Below the pieces are notes generated by a model, which was given only the letters and a program-made list of their open reading frames with translations, was not told the origin of the DNA and did no database searches. From Mucilaginibacter sp. (GTDB taxonomy: Bacteria; Bacteroidota; Bacteroidia; Sphingobacteriales; Sphingobacteriaceae), in assembly GCF_028288225.1 (NCBI RefSeq), contig NZ_JAQBOC010000080.1, forward strand, positions 155,174-219,173: 64,000 nt of DNA, in the 5' to 3' direction. The position numbers and the translations under genes are program-made. Positions within the stretch are counted from its first letter, which is position 1; each line of letters begins with the position of its first letter. Positions 44,768 through 54,669 of this stretch are shown here, piece after piece.

Positions 44768-47117
44768 TTTTCCCAGTAATAATTTCATCTATTTCTTTAA
44801 CACGGCTGAAACTAACGGAAAATACAAACAGCACATATCAAGGTTTGCGATCAGTAAAAATAATGTGCTTAATCTTAAATCAGAAAAAGTAATTATTGAA
44901 ATACCTATCGACCTTGAAGTTAGCGCACATACGGGCGGCTCATTATCCTGGGACAAAAACAAAAACTTATTCATATCTACAGGTGACAACACCACTCCCT
45001 TTGAATCAGAAGGATATGCGCCTATAGATCAACGCCCGGGTAGACTGGTATTTGATGCAGAACGCTCTGCAGGTAACACCAATGATCTTCGTGGTAAAAT
45101 TTTGCGTATCCATCCTGAAGCAAATGGCAGCTATACCGTACCCGATGGGAACCTGTTTCCCAAAGGCATGGCCAATACCAAACCAGAGATCTATGTAATG
45201 GGTTGCCGTAATCCCTACAGAATGTCTGTAGACCCTAAAACTGGCTATGTATATTGGGGTGAAGTTGGTCCGGATGCCGGTACCGATGGTGTGCAGGGGC
45301 CACGTGGGTATGACGAGTTTAACCAGGCAAAAAAAGCAGGCAACTATGGCTGGCCATTTGTTGTTGGCAATAACATTCCCTACAATGAATATGATTTTGC
45401 TACAAAAAAGGTTGGGAATGATTTTGACCTTAACGGACCCAAGAACACATCGCCTTATAGTACAGGGTTAAAGATCCTGCCGCCGGCGCAAAAACCATTG
45501 ATCTGGTATCCGTACGCCATGTCAGATGAGTTTCCGTTATTAGGTCAGGGTGGTAGGTGTGCTATAATTGGCCCCGTGTATCATTTTAACCCACAACTTA
45601 AATCAGATACAAAACTCCCGGCGTATTATGATAAGGTGTTATTTGTGGCTGACTGGATGCGTAACTGGATCTTTGCAGTCCACCTGGATGAAAATCAAAA
45701 TTTTAAGCGCATGGACCCTTTTATGGAAACAAACGGCGATTTCAGGCGCCCGATTGATATAAAAGTGGGGTACGAAGGCGCAATTTACATGCTGGAATAT
45801 GGTACAGTTTACGGAATTGATAATGTAGATGCGCGTTTGGTACGTGTAGATTATAATGGCGGCAACCGTGCTCCTGTAGCAAAAATTGATACCCGCGACA
45901 CGATCGGGATGGCACCATATAAAGTAGCTTTTAATCAAAAAAGTTTCGATTTTGATGAGGATAAACTTACTTATGAGTGGCGTTTTGAAGGGAAAACCGT
46001 GGCATCAAGAGTGCTAAATCCCACCTATACTTTTAAACATAACGGCGTGTACAGGGTGACCCTAAAAGTTACCGATAGCCAAGGCAAAAGCAGTATGGAT
46101 GCCATGAAAATCATAGTTGGCAATACCCTGCCGCAGATCTCGATTAGTACCGCTGATAACAGCAGCTTCTTCACCAACAATCCGCAATCACTAAAATACA
46201 AGGTTAATGTAAAGGATGAGCAGGATAAAATTATTGATCGCAGTAGGGTTAAGGTGATACTCAATTATATAGCTAAGGTAGAGAGTGGTAAAACATTAAT
46301 TGGTCACCAGGAAATTGCCCCCACTTATAGCTACGGCAAGGAGATGATGGCCTCCAGCGACTGTAAGGCATGTCACCAGGTGAACGCAATATCGGTTGGG
46401 CCGGCATTTATGCGGATCTCAAAAAGATATGCCGGTAAAAAAGACCAGGTAAACCGTTTGGCCGATAAAATTATAAAAGGCGGAAACGGTGTATGGGGCG
46501 AACATGCCATGAGTGCCCATCCGCAGCTCTCAAAGCAGAATGCTGCTGAAATTGTAAAATATATCCTGTCATTAAGTACACCTAAAAATGTGGTACTGCT
46601 TCCACAACAAGGTATTGTTACTCTTAAAGACCATATTAGTAATAAAGATGAAGGCAGGTACGTACTCTCTGCATCATATACGGATAGGGGTGGAAGAGCA
46701 GCGCCTGCGCTAACCTCCGGCGCGAGCCTGGTATTAAGGCCAGCCAAAGTACAGGCAGAAGATGCCGATCTTTACAACAACGTTTCTATAAGAGATAAGG
46801 AGATTGGAAACATTCACAACAAATCATATTTTGTATTAAAAAATATCGATCTTAAAGCGATCAATCAGCTTACTTACCGGTATTCTTCTGCAAATATGAA
46901 TGGGGCTGCAGAAGTGCATGTGGATTCGCCAACCGGGAATATCATCAGCACGCTTAACTTTACCCCCACAGGCAAACGATCTGATTATGCGGAGGTAAGT
47001 ACTGCTATCAGTGATCCGGGTTCAAAACATGACCTGTACTTTGTTTTTATAAACAAAAGCAAGCCAAGACAATCATTATTAAATGTTGACTGGGTAAATT
47101 TTGGAATAAGCCAATAA
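44721..47117 (+). CDS. PQQ-type sugar dehydrogenase, PKD, cytochrome c, CBM6-like (3' part of the frameshifted gene)
   Basis: The 798-residue frame starts at a TTG with no signal peptide, in the middle of the dehydrogenase domain (NGLLGMTIDPDFPSNNFIYF). Then come a PKD domain (about 405-480: PVAKIDTRDTIGMAPYKVAF...YEWRFEG), a cytochrome c with haem motif CKACH and a distal Met in HAMSAHP, and a C-terminal CBM6-like domain (VQAEDADLY...LNVDWVNF). Intact relatives carry ThuA plus these domains in one chain of roughly 1,100 residues. Alone, this part would not be exported. Confidence 0.8.
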   Translation: MIKYLNGLLGMTIDPDFPSNNFIYFFNTAETNGKYKQHISRFAISKNNVLNLKSEKVIIEIPIDLEVSAHTGGSLSWDKNKNLFISTGDNTTPFESEGYAPIDQRPGRLVFDAERSAGNTNDLRGKILRIHPEANGSYTVPDGNLFPKGMANTKPEIYVMGCRNPYRMSVDPKTGYVYWGEVGPDAGTDGVQGPRGYDEFNQAKKAGNYGWPFVVGNNIPYNEYDFATKKVGNDFDLNGPKNTSPYSTGLKILPPAQKPLIWYPYAMSDEFPLLGQGGRCAIIGPVYHFNPQLKSDTKLPAYYDKVLFVADWMRNWIFAVHLDENQNFKRMDPFMETNGDFRRPIDIKVGYEGAIYMLEYGTVYGIDNVDARLVRVDYNGGNRAPVAKIDTRDTIGMAPYKVAFNQKSFDFDEDKLTYEWRFEGKTVASRVLNPTYTFKHNGVYRVTLKVTDSQGKSSMDAMKIIVGNTLPQISISTADNSSFFTNNPQSLKYKVNVKDEQDKIIDRSRVKVILNYIAKVESGKTLIGHQEIAPTYSYGKEMMASSDCKACHQVNAISVGPAFMRISKRYAGKKDQVNRLADKIIKGGNGVWGEHAMSAHPQLSKQNAAEIVKYILSLSTPKNVVLLPQQGIVTLKDHISNKDEGRYVLSASYTDRGGRAAPALTSGASLVLRPAKVQAEDADLYNNVSIRDKEIGNIHNKSYFVLKNIDLKAINQLTYRYSSANMNGAAEVHVDSPTGNIISTLNFTPTGKRSDYAEVSTAISDPGSKHDLYFVFINKSKPRQSLLNVDWVNFGISQ

Positions 47118-47476
47118 ATGCAGAAGCCTTTATAAGAAAAGCAGGAATAGATAGCCTTTTTTTAGGCCAAGGAAGGCATAACAATTCTTAGAATCTCCGT
47201 CGCATGCAAGGAGGATGTTTACGAAGAATTGATAGAAAAACACGCTGTAGATTGAGATGAAGAGATCGAAGAGGTGATAAAAAATCACGTCCGGTTGGAG
47301 CAGTTATAATTATTGCAGACAATGGGCAAAAACGCTATAATAAAAGTTAATGAAGGACAGGTTAATATCCACATTTCTTTACCACGACAGGGGGTATCAT
47401 TATTGTATTTGAGCTATTTGTAGGTTCAAAATAATTATACTTTTCTCTTTTGTTATAATGAACGGAACTAACTAAG
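47118..47476. other. Intergenic region with possible gene relics
   Basis: About 360 bases. One frame reads LRISVACKEDVYEELIEKHA, VD, stop, DEEIEEVIKNHVRLEQL, stop, suggesting a decayed small protein. A 33-codon frame at 47322-47423 ends VNIHISLPRQGVSLLYLSYL, which resembles the last strand of some glycoside hydrolases. Neither is a convincing live gene. Confidence 0.3.
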
Positions 47477-48067
47477 CTATTTGTACATATAAACCGTAAA
47501 ATCTTCGACATCATAATCGTTTATCATTTTTACTTCCCGGCAAACCGATTTGCAATACGCCATTATCTGAACCGGATCATAAGCCACTATCAAGTCATTT
47601 GGTTTAACCTTGCTTAATAAATTAAAGCCAAACCCAATTTTGCAATTTTTAAACAGCCGGGCAATTGCCTTGAATATATACCCAGGATCTTCACTCAGGT
47701 AATTCAATGATCCGCTAGCCACTACATAATCAGATGTGAGAAGATCAATTATATTGAAATTGCCGGACATAAAAGTTGTATCAGGCCAATTGCCATAGCG
47801 ATTGACAGCTTCATCTAATAGTTCCGGAATCTGTTCTATACCTATGTAAGTCATTCCAGGAAAAAGCTGCCGGAAGTCGCCGTATCCGCATCCTGCATCC
47901 AGCACAGAATGACCGTTCATATCTGCCAAACCTGCAAGAGCTTTGAACCGGATAGCCTGGCTTTGCTCATCCCGCCACCCTAATGCATGACTGCTGTCAT
48001 TGCCATACATTGCTATCATGTAGCGGTGATAATGAAAAATGGATAGGGAATCGTTTACCGAACTCAT
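47477..48067 (-). CDS. Class I SAM-dependent methyltransferase
   Basis: The 196-residue product has the SAM-binding motif I SVLDAGCGYGDFRQLFPG and motif II-III elements (YIGIEQIPELLDEAV, DYVVASGSLNYL). The C-terminal half is short. The substrate is not evident. It starts 58 bases after the dienoyl-CoA reductase gene on the same strand and may be the last gene of that operon or independent. Confidence 0.75.
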   Translation of the reverse strand: MSSVNDSLSIFHYHRYMIAMYGNDSSHALGWRDEQSQAIRFKALAGLADMNGHSVLDAGCGYGDFRQLFPGMTYIGIEQIPELLDEAVNRYGNWPDTTFMSGNFNIIDLLTSDYVVASGSLNYLSEDPGYIFKAIARLFKNCKIGFGFNLLSKVKPNDLIVAYDPVQIMAYCKSVCREVKMINDYDVEDFTVYMYK

Positions 48068-48124
48068 TGATTAGTTTAAATTACACTAAAAATAGGCTAT
48101 ATAATTCCTATGTGTGATTTTCAG

Positions 48125-49006
48125 CTACCTTTTAGTCGACCTGGTTAATTGTTCAATATTATCCCACATGTCACTTGTAACCATTTCGAGGCCATTAAAC
48201 TGGCCTGCGCCCTGCAGCCATTCACCGCCATCGATTGTAATAACATCACCATTGATATAACCTGAAAAGTCCGAGATGAGATAAGCGGCAAGATTTGCAA
48301 TTTCCTGATGCTCACCCACTCTTTTAAGTGGCACCCTGTTTTTAAAATCAAATTTTTCAGCCATATCTCCGGGCAGCAGGCGTTCCCACGCGCCTTTAGT
48401 AGGAAACGGCCCTGGCGCTATGGCATTTGTACGGATTTTATGCCGTCCCCATTCTGCGGCCAGTGAGCGGGTCATAGCCAGTACACCACCCTTTGCGCAT
48501 GCCGATGGCACCACATAAGCTGAACCTGTAAAGGCATATGTTGTAACAATATTCAGGATATTACCGGGCATACTTTCTTTGATCCAGTATTTACCCAAAG
48601 CAAGCGAGCAATTAACCGAACCCTTAAGTACAATATCAATTATGGTTGAAAATGCATTGGCTGATAACCTTTCAGTTGGCGAAATAAAGTTACCCGCAGC
48701 ATTGTTTAGCAAGGCATTCACACTACCAAAACGTTCTATCGCTTTCTGACGCATGTTTTCCACTTCGCTGTAATTGCGTACATCACAGGCTAACGCCAAT
48801 ACTTTGCCACCGCTTTCGGCTTCCATTTCGGTAGCTGTTTTTTGCAATACATCAAGCTTGCGGCTTGTAATTACCAAATTGGCCCCTAATTTTAAAAAGT
48901 AAGTGCCCATGGCCTTGCCAAGCCCGGTACCACCGCCTGTAACAATAATGGTTTTACCTTTTAATGCATTTTCTTTAAGCATTCCGCTTTCTTCGGGAGA
49001 TGGCAT
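48125..49006 (-). CDS. 2,4-dienoyl-CoA reductase, DECR1-like SDR
   Basis: The 293-residue short-chain dehydrogenase has the cofactor site TGGGTGLGKAM, the NAG-like motif LLNNAAGNFISPTERLSANA and the segment YAFTGSAYVVPSACAKGGVL. SLAAEWGRHKIRTNAIAPGP and a C-terminal WD.IEQL.R.TK tail follow. The NNAAGNFISPTERLS block and tail closely match the mitochondrial-type dienoyl-CoA reductase DECR1, which lacks the ordinary SDR Tyr-x3-Lys. It reduces 2,4-dienoyl-CoA intermediates of unsaturated fatty-acid oxidation. It begins 1 base after the isomerase stop. Confidence 0.85.
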   Translation of the reverse strand: MPSPEESGMLKENALKGKTIIVTGGGTGLGKAMGTYFLKLGANLVITSRKLDVLQKTATEMEAESGGKVLALACDVRNYSEVENMRQKAIERFGSVNALLNNAAGNFISPTERLSANAFSTIIDIVLKGSVNCSLALGKYWIKESMPGNILNIVTTYAFTGSAYVVPSACAKGGVLAMTRSLAAEWGRHKIRTNAIAPGPFPTKGAWERLLPGDMAEKFDFKNRVPLKRVGEHQEIANLAAYLISDFSGYINGDVITIDGGEWLQGAGQFNGLEMVTSDMWDNIEQLTRSTKR

Positions 49007-49007
49007 G

Positions 49008-49781
49008 TTATTTACTTTTAACCGGGTTTGTTAATTTGTCAATCATTTTTTGCAGCGATGACCGGGTTTCGGGCGCCCACCATTGCAACAACATTTTATC
49101 TAATGTATCGCTGTTTTCCTTTTGCATTTGGCTGCGGAGTTCTTTACGTAAGTTAAGCTTACTATGGTTCCAGGTTGCGGGGTTCAGTTTCATGTATTGC
49201 CTAACCTTTTTTTCTGCAGTAGCTAATACATCTGCCAGATTGCATACCTCATCAATTAATCCGTCTTTAAGCGCTTCTTCAACATTTAACAGCTTGCCTT
49301 CAAGCAGATATTGGTAAGCTTTGCGGCTGCCCAGCCAAAAAGAATACAAGTGAAATACAGCCTCAGGCACAATTATACCTACAGGTATTTCATTTAAACC
49401 AATTATAAATTGCCCATTGGCCATTATGCGGTAATCACTACATATAGCTATTATACAACCACCGGCAGGACAGTGGCCGGTTATGGCTGTAACAAATGGT
49501 TTTTTAAATGTGGATAAAGTTGATTGCATCAGCAAAAGGCTGCTCCAAAATTCCCTGCTCTGTTCCTCATCATAATTATACACTTCAATCAGATCGATGC
49601 CGACAGAAAAAAAGCCTTCTTTCCCGGTGATGATCAGCCCGCCTACATTATCGTTTGTTTCAAGATCCTTTACAGTAACAATCAGTTCGTTGATCATTTC
49701 CAAATTGATAGGATTGGAGCGGCCCCTATCTAAAGTGATAGTTGCAAGTTTATCCTGAACCGTTACCTGAAGTGTATTCAT
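49008..49781 (-). CDS. Enoyl-CoA hydratase/isomerase family, ECI1-like delta3-delta2-enoyl-CoA isomerase
   Basis: The 257-residue crotonase-fold protein has the oxyanion-hole segments GGLIITGKEGFFSVGIDLIE and GHCPAGGCIIAICSDYRIM. The catalytic Glu region reads FIIGLNEIPVGIIVPEAV, matching the GLNE..LGI..P signature of ECI1-type isomerases more than hydratases, which carry a second Glu. It would shift cis-3 double bonds to trans-2 in unsaturated acyl-CoAs. It lies in an operon between the ligase and the dienoyl-CoA reductase. Confidence 0.82.
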   Translation of the reverse strand: MNTLQVTVQDKLATITLDRGRSNPINLEMINELIVTVKDLETNDNVGGLIITGKEGFFSVGIDLIEVYNYDEEQSREFWSSLLLMQSTLSTFKKPFVTAITGHCPAGGCIIAICSDYRIMANGQFIIGLNEIPVGIIVPEAVFHLYSFWLGSRKAYQYLLEGKLLNVEEALKDGLIDEVCNLADVLATAEKKVRQYMKLNPATWNHSKLNLRKELRSQMQKENSDTLDKMLLQWWAPETRSSLQKMIDKLTNPVKSK

Positions 49782-49809
49782 TGAATTTGATTATAAAAGA
49801 TTATGAAAC

Positions 49810-51621
49810 TTAATGGATAAGCGTTGTACTGCCAATGTCACTGGCATACATTTTCTCTATTTCCGGGTTATATTTATCAAGGATAGCGCGGCGTTTCATT
49901 TTACCGGTAGGTGTTAGTTCCCCGCCATCAATGGTCCATTCATGCTGAAGCAGTCTGAATTTTTTAACCTGTTCAACATGGTTAAATTCGGAATTTGCTG
50001 ATTCTATAATTGATTGAAATAGTGCAATTACCGCAGCACCATTCACAATTTCCTGATTTGAAGAAAAGTTGAGTTTGTTTTGATCGCACCATAATTTAAG
50101 ATTAGGATATGATGGTACTATTAGTGCCGTCGTGAATTTTCTTTCGGCGCCCACAACCATCATTTGCTCAATAAAAGGACTTTCCTTCATCCGGTTTTCA
50201 ATGGGGCCCGGTGCAACATATTTACCTCCTGATGTTTTAAAGATCTCTTTCTTTCTATCTGTTATTTTCAGAAAGCCATCTTTGTCCATTTGACCAATAT
50301 CCCCTGTATGGAACCAGCCATCTTCCAGTACTTCAGCAGTAAGCTCCGGATTTTTGTAATAACCAACCATAACGCCAGGTCCTTTGGTCAATATCTCTCC
50401 ATCAGCAGCGATCTTAACCTGTACATCTTTTATCAAAAGCCCAACTGTGCCAAATCTTCTGTAATAAGGGTCATACTGGTTAACTGAAATTACGGGTGAA
50501 GTTTCTGTCAGGCCATAGCCTTCCAAAACCACCATGCCGGCAGATGTGAATATTCGTTCCAATCTTGCAGGACAGGCAGAACTACCTACAACTATTGCTT
50601 TAACATTACCACCGATGGCATTACGCCATTTACTGTAAACAAGCTTATTAGCCAGGGTTAATTTTAGTTTATACCACGGGCTTTTGCCTGTATTCTCAAA
50701 CTGTTCCGCAACTTTAATAGACCATAAAAAGATTTTTCTTTTTACCCCGTTAAGCTTTTGCCCTTCAATCATGATCTTTTCAAATACTTTTTCCAACAGC
50801 CTTGGAACGGCTGTGAAAATGTATGGCTTCACTTCCTTCATATTAAAACCAATGGTTTCCATACTTTCGGCGTAATAAATGGAGAAGCCATAGAACAGAT
50901 AAATATAGGAGCACATTTTTTCAAAGATATGGTTAAGCGGTAAAAAGCTTAATGCACGTTTATCTGCCATCGGAATTTGATTTAACACCTCACCCGAGCC
51001 AGATACATTACTTGCTATATTTTTGTGGGTGAGCATAACTCCTTTAGGGCGACCAGTTGTACCCGAAGTAAAAATGATGGTTGTAACATCATCTTCCTTA
51101 ATTGCAGCACTTATTGTTTTTATTTTATTCCTATCAAAATCATTAACAGGTTTAAGCAACTGTTGCCAGTTTTTACAACCTTCAAGATCATTAAAAGAAT
51201 AGATAGCTTTTAGCGACGTTGCATGGTTAATAACACTGTTTACTTTAGCACATAGATCCGCATCGCTTACAAAAATGCACTTAACCTCTGCTTCAACTAA
51301 AATCAGTTCAATTTCTTTTAAGCTCGAATTAGGATAAAGCGGAACCAATACAGCCCCGATCAGCTGAACAGCAAGATCAACGATCAACCATTCAGGCCTG
51401 CCATTACTAATAAGGCCAACCTTGTCCCGCCCCTCTGTGGTTCCATCGCCGGCAGAAATCCCCATCTCAAGAAGAGCCTCAGCCAGCTGATATATTTTTT
51501 CATGTACCGCCGCCGTACTATATGATACCCACTCACCATTCACTTTGCCATTTAAAAGGTCAGCCTTAGGGTTCTGTGCCTGGATAGCAATACAATCAAA
51601 CAATCTCGCTGCATTCTTCAT
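49810..51621 (-). CDS. Long-chain acyl-CoA synthetase (AMP-forming)
   Basis: The 603-residue ANL-superfamily ligase activates fatty acids to acyl-CoA. Visible are P-loop TTIIFTSGTTGRPKGVMLTH, the YGLTETSPVIS motif, GWFHTGDIGQMDKDGFLKIT and the C-terminal Lys region GGKYVAPGPIENRM. It has the length and N-terminus (VHEKIYQLAEALLEMGI) of the long-chain (ACSL/FAA-like) type. It sits inside the beta-oxidation operon, 32 bases after fadE. Confidence 0.92.
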   Translation of the reverse strand: MKNAARLFDCIAIQAQNPKADLLNGKVNGEWVSYSTAAVHEKIYQLAEALLEMGISAGDGTTEGRDKVGLISNGRPEWLIVDLAVQLIGAVLVPLYPNSSLKEIELILVEAEVKCIFVSDADLCAKVNSVINHATSLKAIYSFNDLEGCKNWQQLLKPVNDFDRNKIKTISAAIKEDDVTTIIFTSGTTGRPKGVMLTHKNIASNVSGSGEVLNQIPMADKRALSFLPLNHIFEKMCSYIYLFYGFSIYYAESMETIGFNMKEVKPYIFTAVPRLLEKVFEKIMIEGQKLNGVKRKIFLWSIKVAEQFENTGKSPWYKLKLTLANKLVYSKWRNAIGGNVKAIVVGSSACPARLERIFTSAGMVVLEGYGLTETSPVISVNQYDPYYRRFGTVGLLIKDVQVKIAADGEILTKGPGVMVGYYKNPELTAEVLEDGWFHTGDIGQMDKDGFLKITDRKKEIFKTSGGKYVAPGPIENRMKESPFIEQMMVVGAERKFTTALIVPSYPNLKLWCDQNKLNFSSNQEIVNGAAVIALFQSIIESANSEFNHVEQVKKFRLLQHEWTIDGGELTPTGKMKRRAILDKYNPEIEKMYASDIGSTTLIH

Positions 51622-51653
51622 ATAACTTATTTTTATATCTTAATGAAGCTTAT

Positions 51654-53447
51654 TTAAAAGCAATATTTATTTTGCCCGATCAGTCTTGCAGCAACTCTTC
51701 TGCGTGCCGCGGTAGTGTTAATGTCTTCCGTTTTGGTATATCTTTTTAAACCCGTCATCATCATTCTGCGTTCATCACCTTCGGCAAAAGCGTTCAATGC
51801 TTCTTTAGCAGCTTTAAAAATTTTATCACCAGCGTCCCTGATATAAACCTGCATCATGTCAATTTGTTCCTTAACAGCCTCTTCGCCACGTTGCCCGGCC
51901 AGTTTTTCAACTCTTAATTGGATCGATTCACTGGCATAGGTCTCTATCACCATATCAGCCAGGTACATTAAAACTTCCTGTTCTTTGGCTAGGTTAGTCA
52001 TTAACTTCTGTACTGCAGCGCCTGCTACTAATAAAATAGCTTTTTTAAAGTTAGTTATATACTTTTTTTCTTTGGTGAAAAAGTCTTCTTCATCCGCATT
52101 AAAATCGGGAATACTCATTAACTCATTGGCTACAGCTTGTGCGGGACCCATCAGGTCGAGTTCCCCTTTCATGGCGCGTTTCAAAATCATATCTACCGTT
52201 AAAATGCGGTTGATCTCATTAGTGCCTTCGAAGATCCGGTTTATCCGGCTATCCCGGTAAGCCCTGTCCATTGGCGACTCGGCACTGTAACCCATACCGC
52301 CGTAAATCTGCACACCCTCATCTACGATATAATCCAGCGTCTCTGATGCATGCACTTTTATAATGGCAGCTTCTATGGCAAACAGCTCAGTACCTTTAAG
52401 TTTAGCTTTAGAGGCTTCCATACCCCCTTCAATTAAATTGTGGATAGCATCTTCAATGTTTTGGCTTGCCCGGTACATAGCAGATTCGGCCGCATAGGCA
52501 CGAATAGCCTGTTCGCCAAGCTTATAACGGATTGCACCATATTTTGAAATAACTCGGCCAAACTGTTCGCGCTCATTGGCATACTTTACAGAATTTGTAA
52601 TAACTGCTTTTGAAGCCCCTAATGCTGCACCACCCAATTTGATGCGGCCCAGGTTAAGGATATTTACAGCTATTTTGAAACCGTTACCACGTTCAGACAG
52701 CAGGTTTTCTACCGGTACTTTGCAATCATTAAAAAACACCTGGCGTGTTGAGCTGCCTTTAATCCCCATTTTGTGTTCTTCAGGATTAAGCGACAGTCCC
52801 TCAAAACCTTTCTCAACGATGAATGCGCTCAGATTTTCATCATCATCGATTTTGGCAAAAACGGTGAATATGTCTGCAAAGCCTGCATTTGTAATCCACA
52901 TTTTTTGACCATTGATGAGGTAATGTTTACCATCCGCAGTTAGCGTTGCGCGCGTTTTGCCTGAGTTTGCATCAGAACCGGCACCCGGTTCGGTAAGGCA
53001 ATAAGCACCTTTCCATTCGCCGCTCCCCAGTTTAGGGATGTATTTGTTTTTTTGCTCCTGGTTACCATAATAAAGTATGGGCAGCGTACCAATCCCTGTA
53101 TGTGCCATTACTGCTACAGAAAATGATGCACCCGGACCTGTTTTTTCGCTGATAAGCATAGCGGTTGGGAAATCTTTACCAAAACCACCATATTCTTCCG
53201 GCAGAGATACACCCAATATGCCCAGTTCGCCGGCTTGATTAATTAAGCTCACCATCAGGCCTTCTTCCTGTGCATCAATACGGTCAAGAATCGGAACTAC
53301 CTTTTGCTCAACAAAGTCCTGGCAGGTTTGAGCGATCATCAGTTGTTCCTCGTCCCAGTTTTCCGGGATAAATACATCTTCAGCATTTGTTTCCCTTACC
53401 AGGAACTCACCACCTTTTAAATGCTTGTCTTCTGTTGCAGTGCTCAT
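51654..53447 (-). CDS. fadE: Acyl-CoA dehydrogenase FadE (FadNAE type)
   Basis: The 597-residue FAD enzyme catalyses the first oxidation step. It has an N-terminal helical domain (about 20-140), middle domain with AYCLTEPGAGSDANSGKT and a C-terminal domain with MDRAYRDSRINRIFEGTNEI. An extra ~190-residue C-terminal extension is present, as in Bacillus FadE (about 594 residues). It is 29 bases after fadA. Confidence 0.93.
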   Translation of the reverse strand: MSTATEDKHLKGGEFLVRETNAEDVFIPENWDEEQLMIAQTCQDFVEQKVVPILDRIDAQEEGLMVSLINQAGELGILGVSLPEEYGGFGKDFPTAMLISEKTGPGASFSVAVMAHTGIGTLPILYYGNQEQKNKYIPKLGSGEWKGAYCLTEPGAGSDANSGKTRATLTADGKHYLINGQKMWITNAGFADIFTVFAKIDDDENLSAFIVEKGFEGLSLNPEEHKMGIKGSSTRQVFFNDCKVPVENLLSERGNGFKIAVNILNLGRIKLGGAALGASKAVITNSVKYANEREQFGRVISKYGAIRYKLGEQAIRAYAAESAMYRASQNIEDAIHNLIEGGMEASKAKLKGTELFAIEAAIIKVHASETLDYIVDEGVQIYGGMGYSAESPMDRAYRDSRINRIFEGTNEINRILTVDMILKRAMKGELDLMGPAQAVANELMSIPDFNADEEDFFTKEKKYITNFKKAILLVAGAAVQKLMTNLAKEQEVLMYLADMVIETYASESIQLRVEKLAGQRGEEAVKEQIDMMQVYIRDAGDKIFKAAKEALNAFAEGDERRMMMTGLKRYTKTEDINTTAARRRVAARLIGQNKYCF

Positions 53448-53475
53448 AATAATATGTCTTAAATGTTCTTTATTT

Positions 53476-54654
53476 TTAATTTAACAACTCAAATATTCCT
53501 GCGGCGCCTTGCCCGGTGCCAACGCACATAGTGACCATACCATACTTTATATTTCTTTTCTTCAATTCGTCAAAAAGCTGTACCGATAGTTTGGCACCGC
53601 TACAGCCCAGCGGATGGCCTAATGCAATAGCACCGCCGTTAACGTTTACAACATCAGGGTTCAATCCAAGGCCTTTTATAACGGCTAATGACTGCGATGC
53701 AAAAGCCTCATTCAGTTCAAAAAGATCTATATCCTGCTGCTTTAAGCCTGCCTTTTTTAACACCTGCGGGATAGCATACAATGGGCCAATACCCATAATA
53801 CGCGGTGGTACGCCAACAACCGAATAGTTTACCAGACGGGCAATAGGGGTAAGTTTATTTGCTTTCATAAAACGCTCGCTTACTACCATTACAAAGGCGG
53901 CGCCATCACTTGTTTGTGATGAATTTCCAGCTGTAACCATTCCTTTGGCATCAAAAACGGGTTTAAGTTTGGTCAATGCTTCTATTGAAGTATCTGCACG
54001 GGGGCCTTCATCTGTATCTATTATAAAGTCTCTTACCTTTCTTTTTCCGTTTTCATCTACATAAGTTTCGGATACATTAACCGGAACTATCTGATCTTTA
54101 AACCGCCCGCCTGCTATCGCGTTAATGGCTTTTTGGTGCGATCGATAGGCAAATTGATCCTGCTCGTCACGGCCAATTTTATATTCTTTAGCAACAGCTT
54201 CGGCTGTTAAACCCATACCCCAGTAATAATCGGGATGCGCTATGGCAACATCTGCATTTGGCACAATGCGCCAGCCGCCCATGGGTAACAAGCTCATGCT
54301 TTCCACACCACCCGCTATAATACAATCAGCAATCCCGCTATGGATCTTTGCTGATGCTATTGCAATGGTTTCCAGACCTGATGCACAATACCGGTTCACT
54401 GTCATTCCGGGTACCTTGTCAGTATCCAGCGCTATTAACGAGATCAGGCGGGCCACGTTTAAACCCTGCTCTGCTTCGGGGGTAGCATTGCCGACAATTA
54501 CATCTTCAATTTGCTCTTTATCCACATTTGGTACAGATGCTACCAGGTGTTTGATCACTTCGGCAGCGAGTGTATCAGGCCGTGTAAACCTGAAACCGCC
54601 ACGGGTTGCTTTTCCAACTGCACTGCGGCTTGCCGCTACTATGTATGCATTCAT
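53476..54654 (-). CDS. fadA: Acetyl-CoA C-acyltransferase (3-ketoacyl-CoA thiolase) FadA
   Basis: The 392-residue thiolase has the nucleophilic Cys in NRYCASGLETIAIAS, the His in GGAIALGHPLGCSGAKL and the second Cys in MVTMCVGTGQGAAGIFE. It cleaves 3-ketoacyl-CoA to acetyl-CoA and shortened acyl-CoA. It is 15 bases after fadN, with the same gene order and sizes as the Bacillus fadNAE operon. Confidence 0.95.
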   Translation of the reverse strand: MNAYIVAASRSAVGKATRGGFRFTRPDTLAAEVIKHLVASVPNVDKEQIEDVIVGNATPEAEQGLNVARLISLIALDTDKVPGMTVNRYCASGLETIAIASAKIHSGIADCIIAGGVESMSLLPMGGWRIVPNADVAIAHPDYYWGMGLTAEAVAKEYKIGRDEQDQFAYRSHQKAINAIAGGRFKDQIVPVNVSETYVDENGKRKVRDFIIDTDEGPRADTSIEALTKLKPVFDAKGMVTAGNSSQTSDGAAFVMVVSERFMKANKLTPIARLVNYSVVGVPPRIMGIGPLYAIPQVLKKAGLKQQDIDLFELNEAFASQSLAVIKGLGLNPDVVNVNGGAIALGHPLGCSGAKLSVQLFDELKKRNIKYGMVTMCVGTGQGAAGIFELLN

Positions 54655-54669
54655 TTTGTTCTCAGTTTA

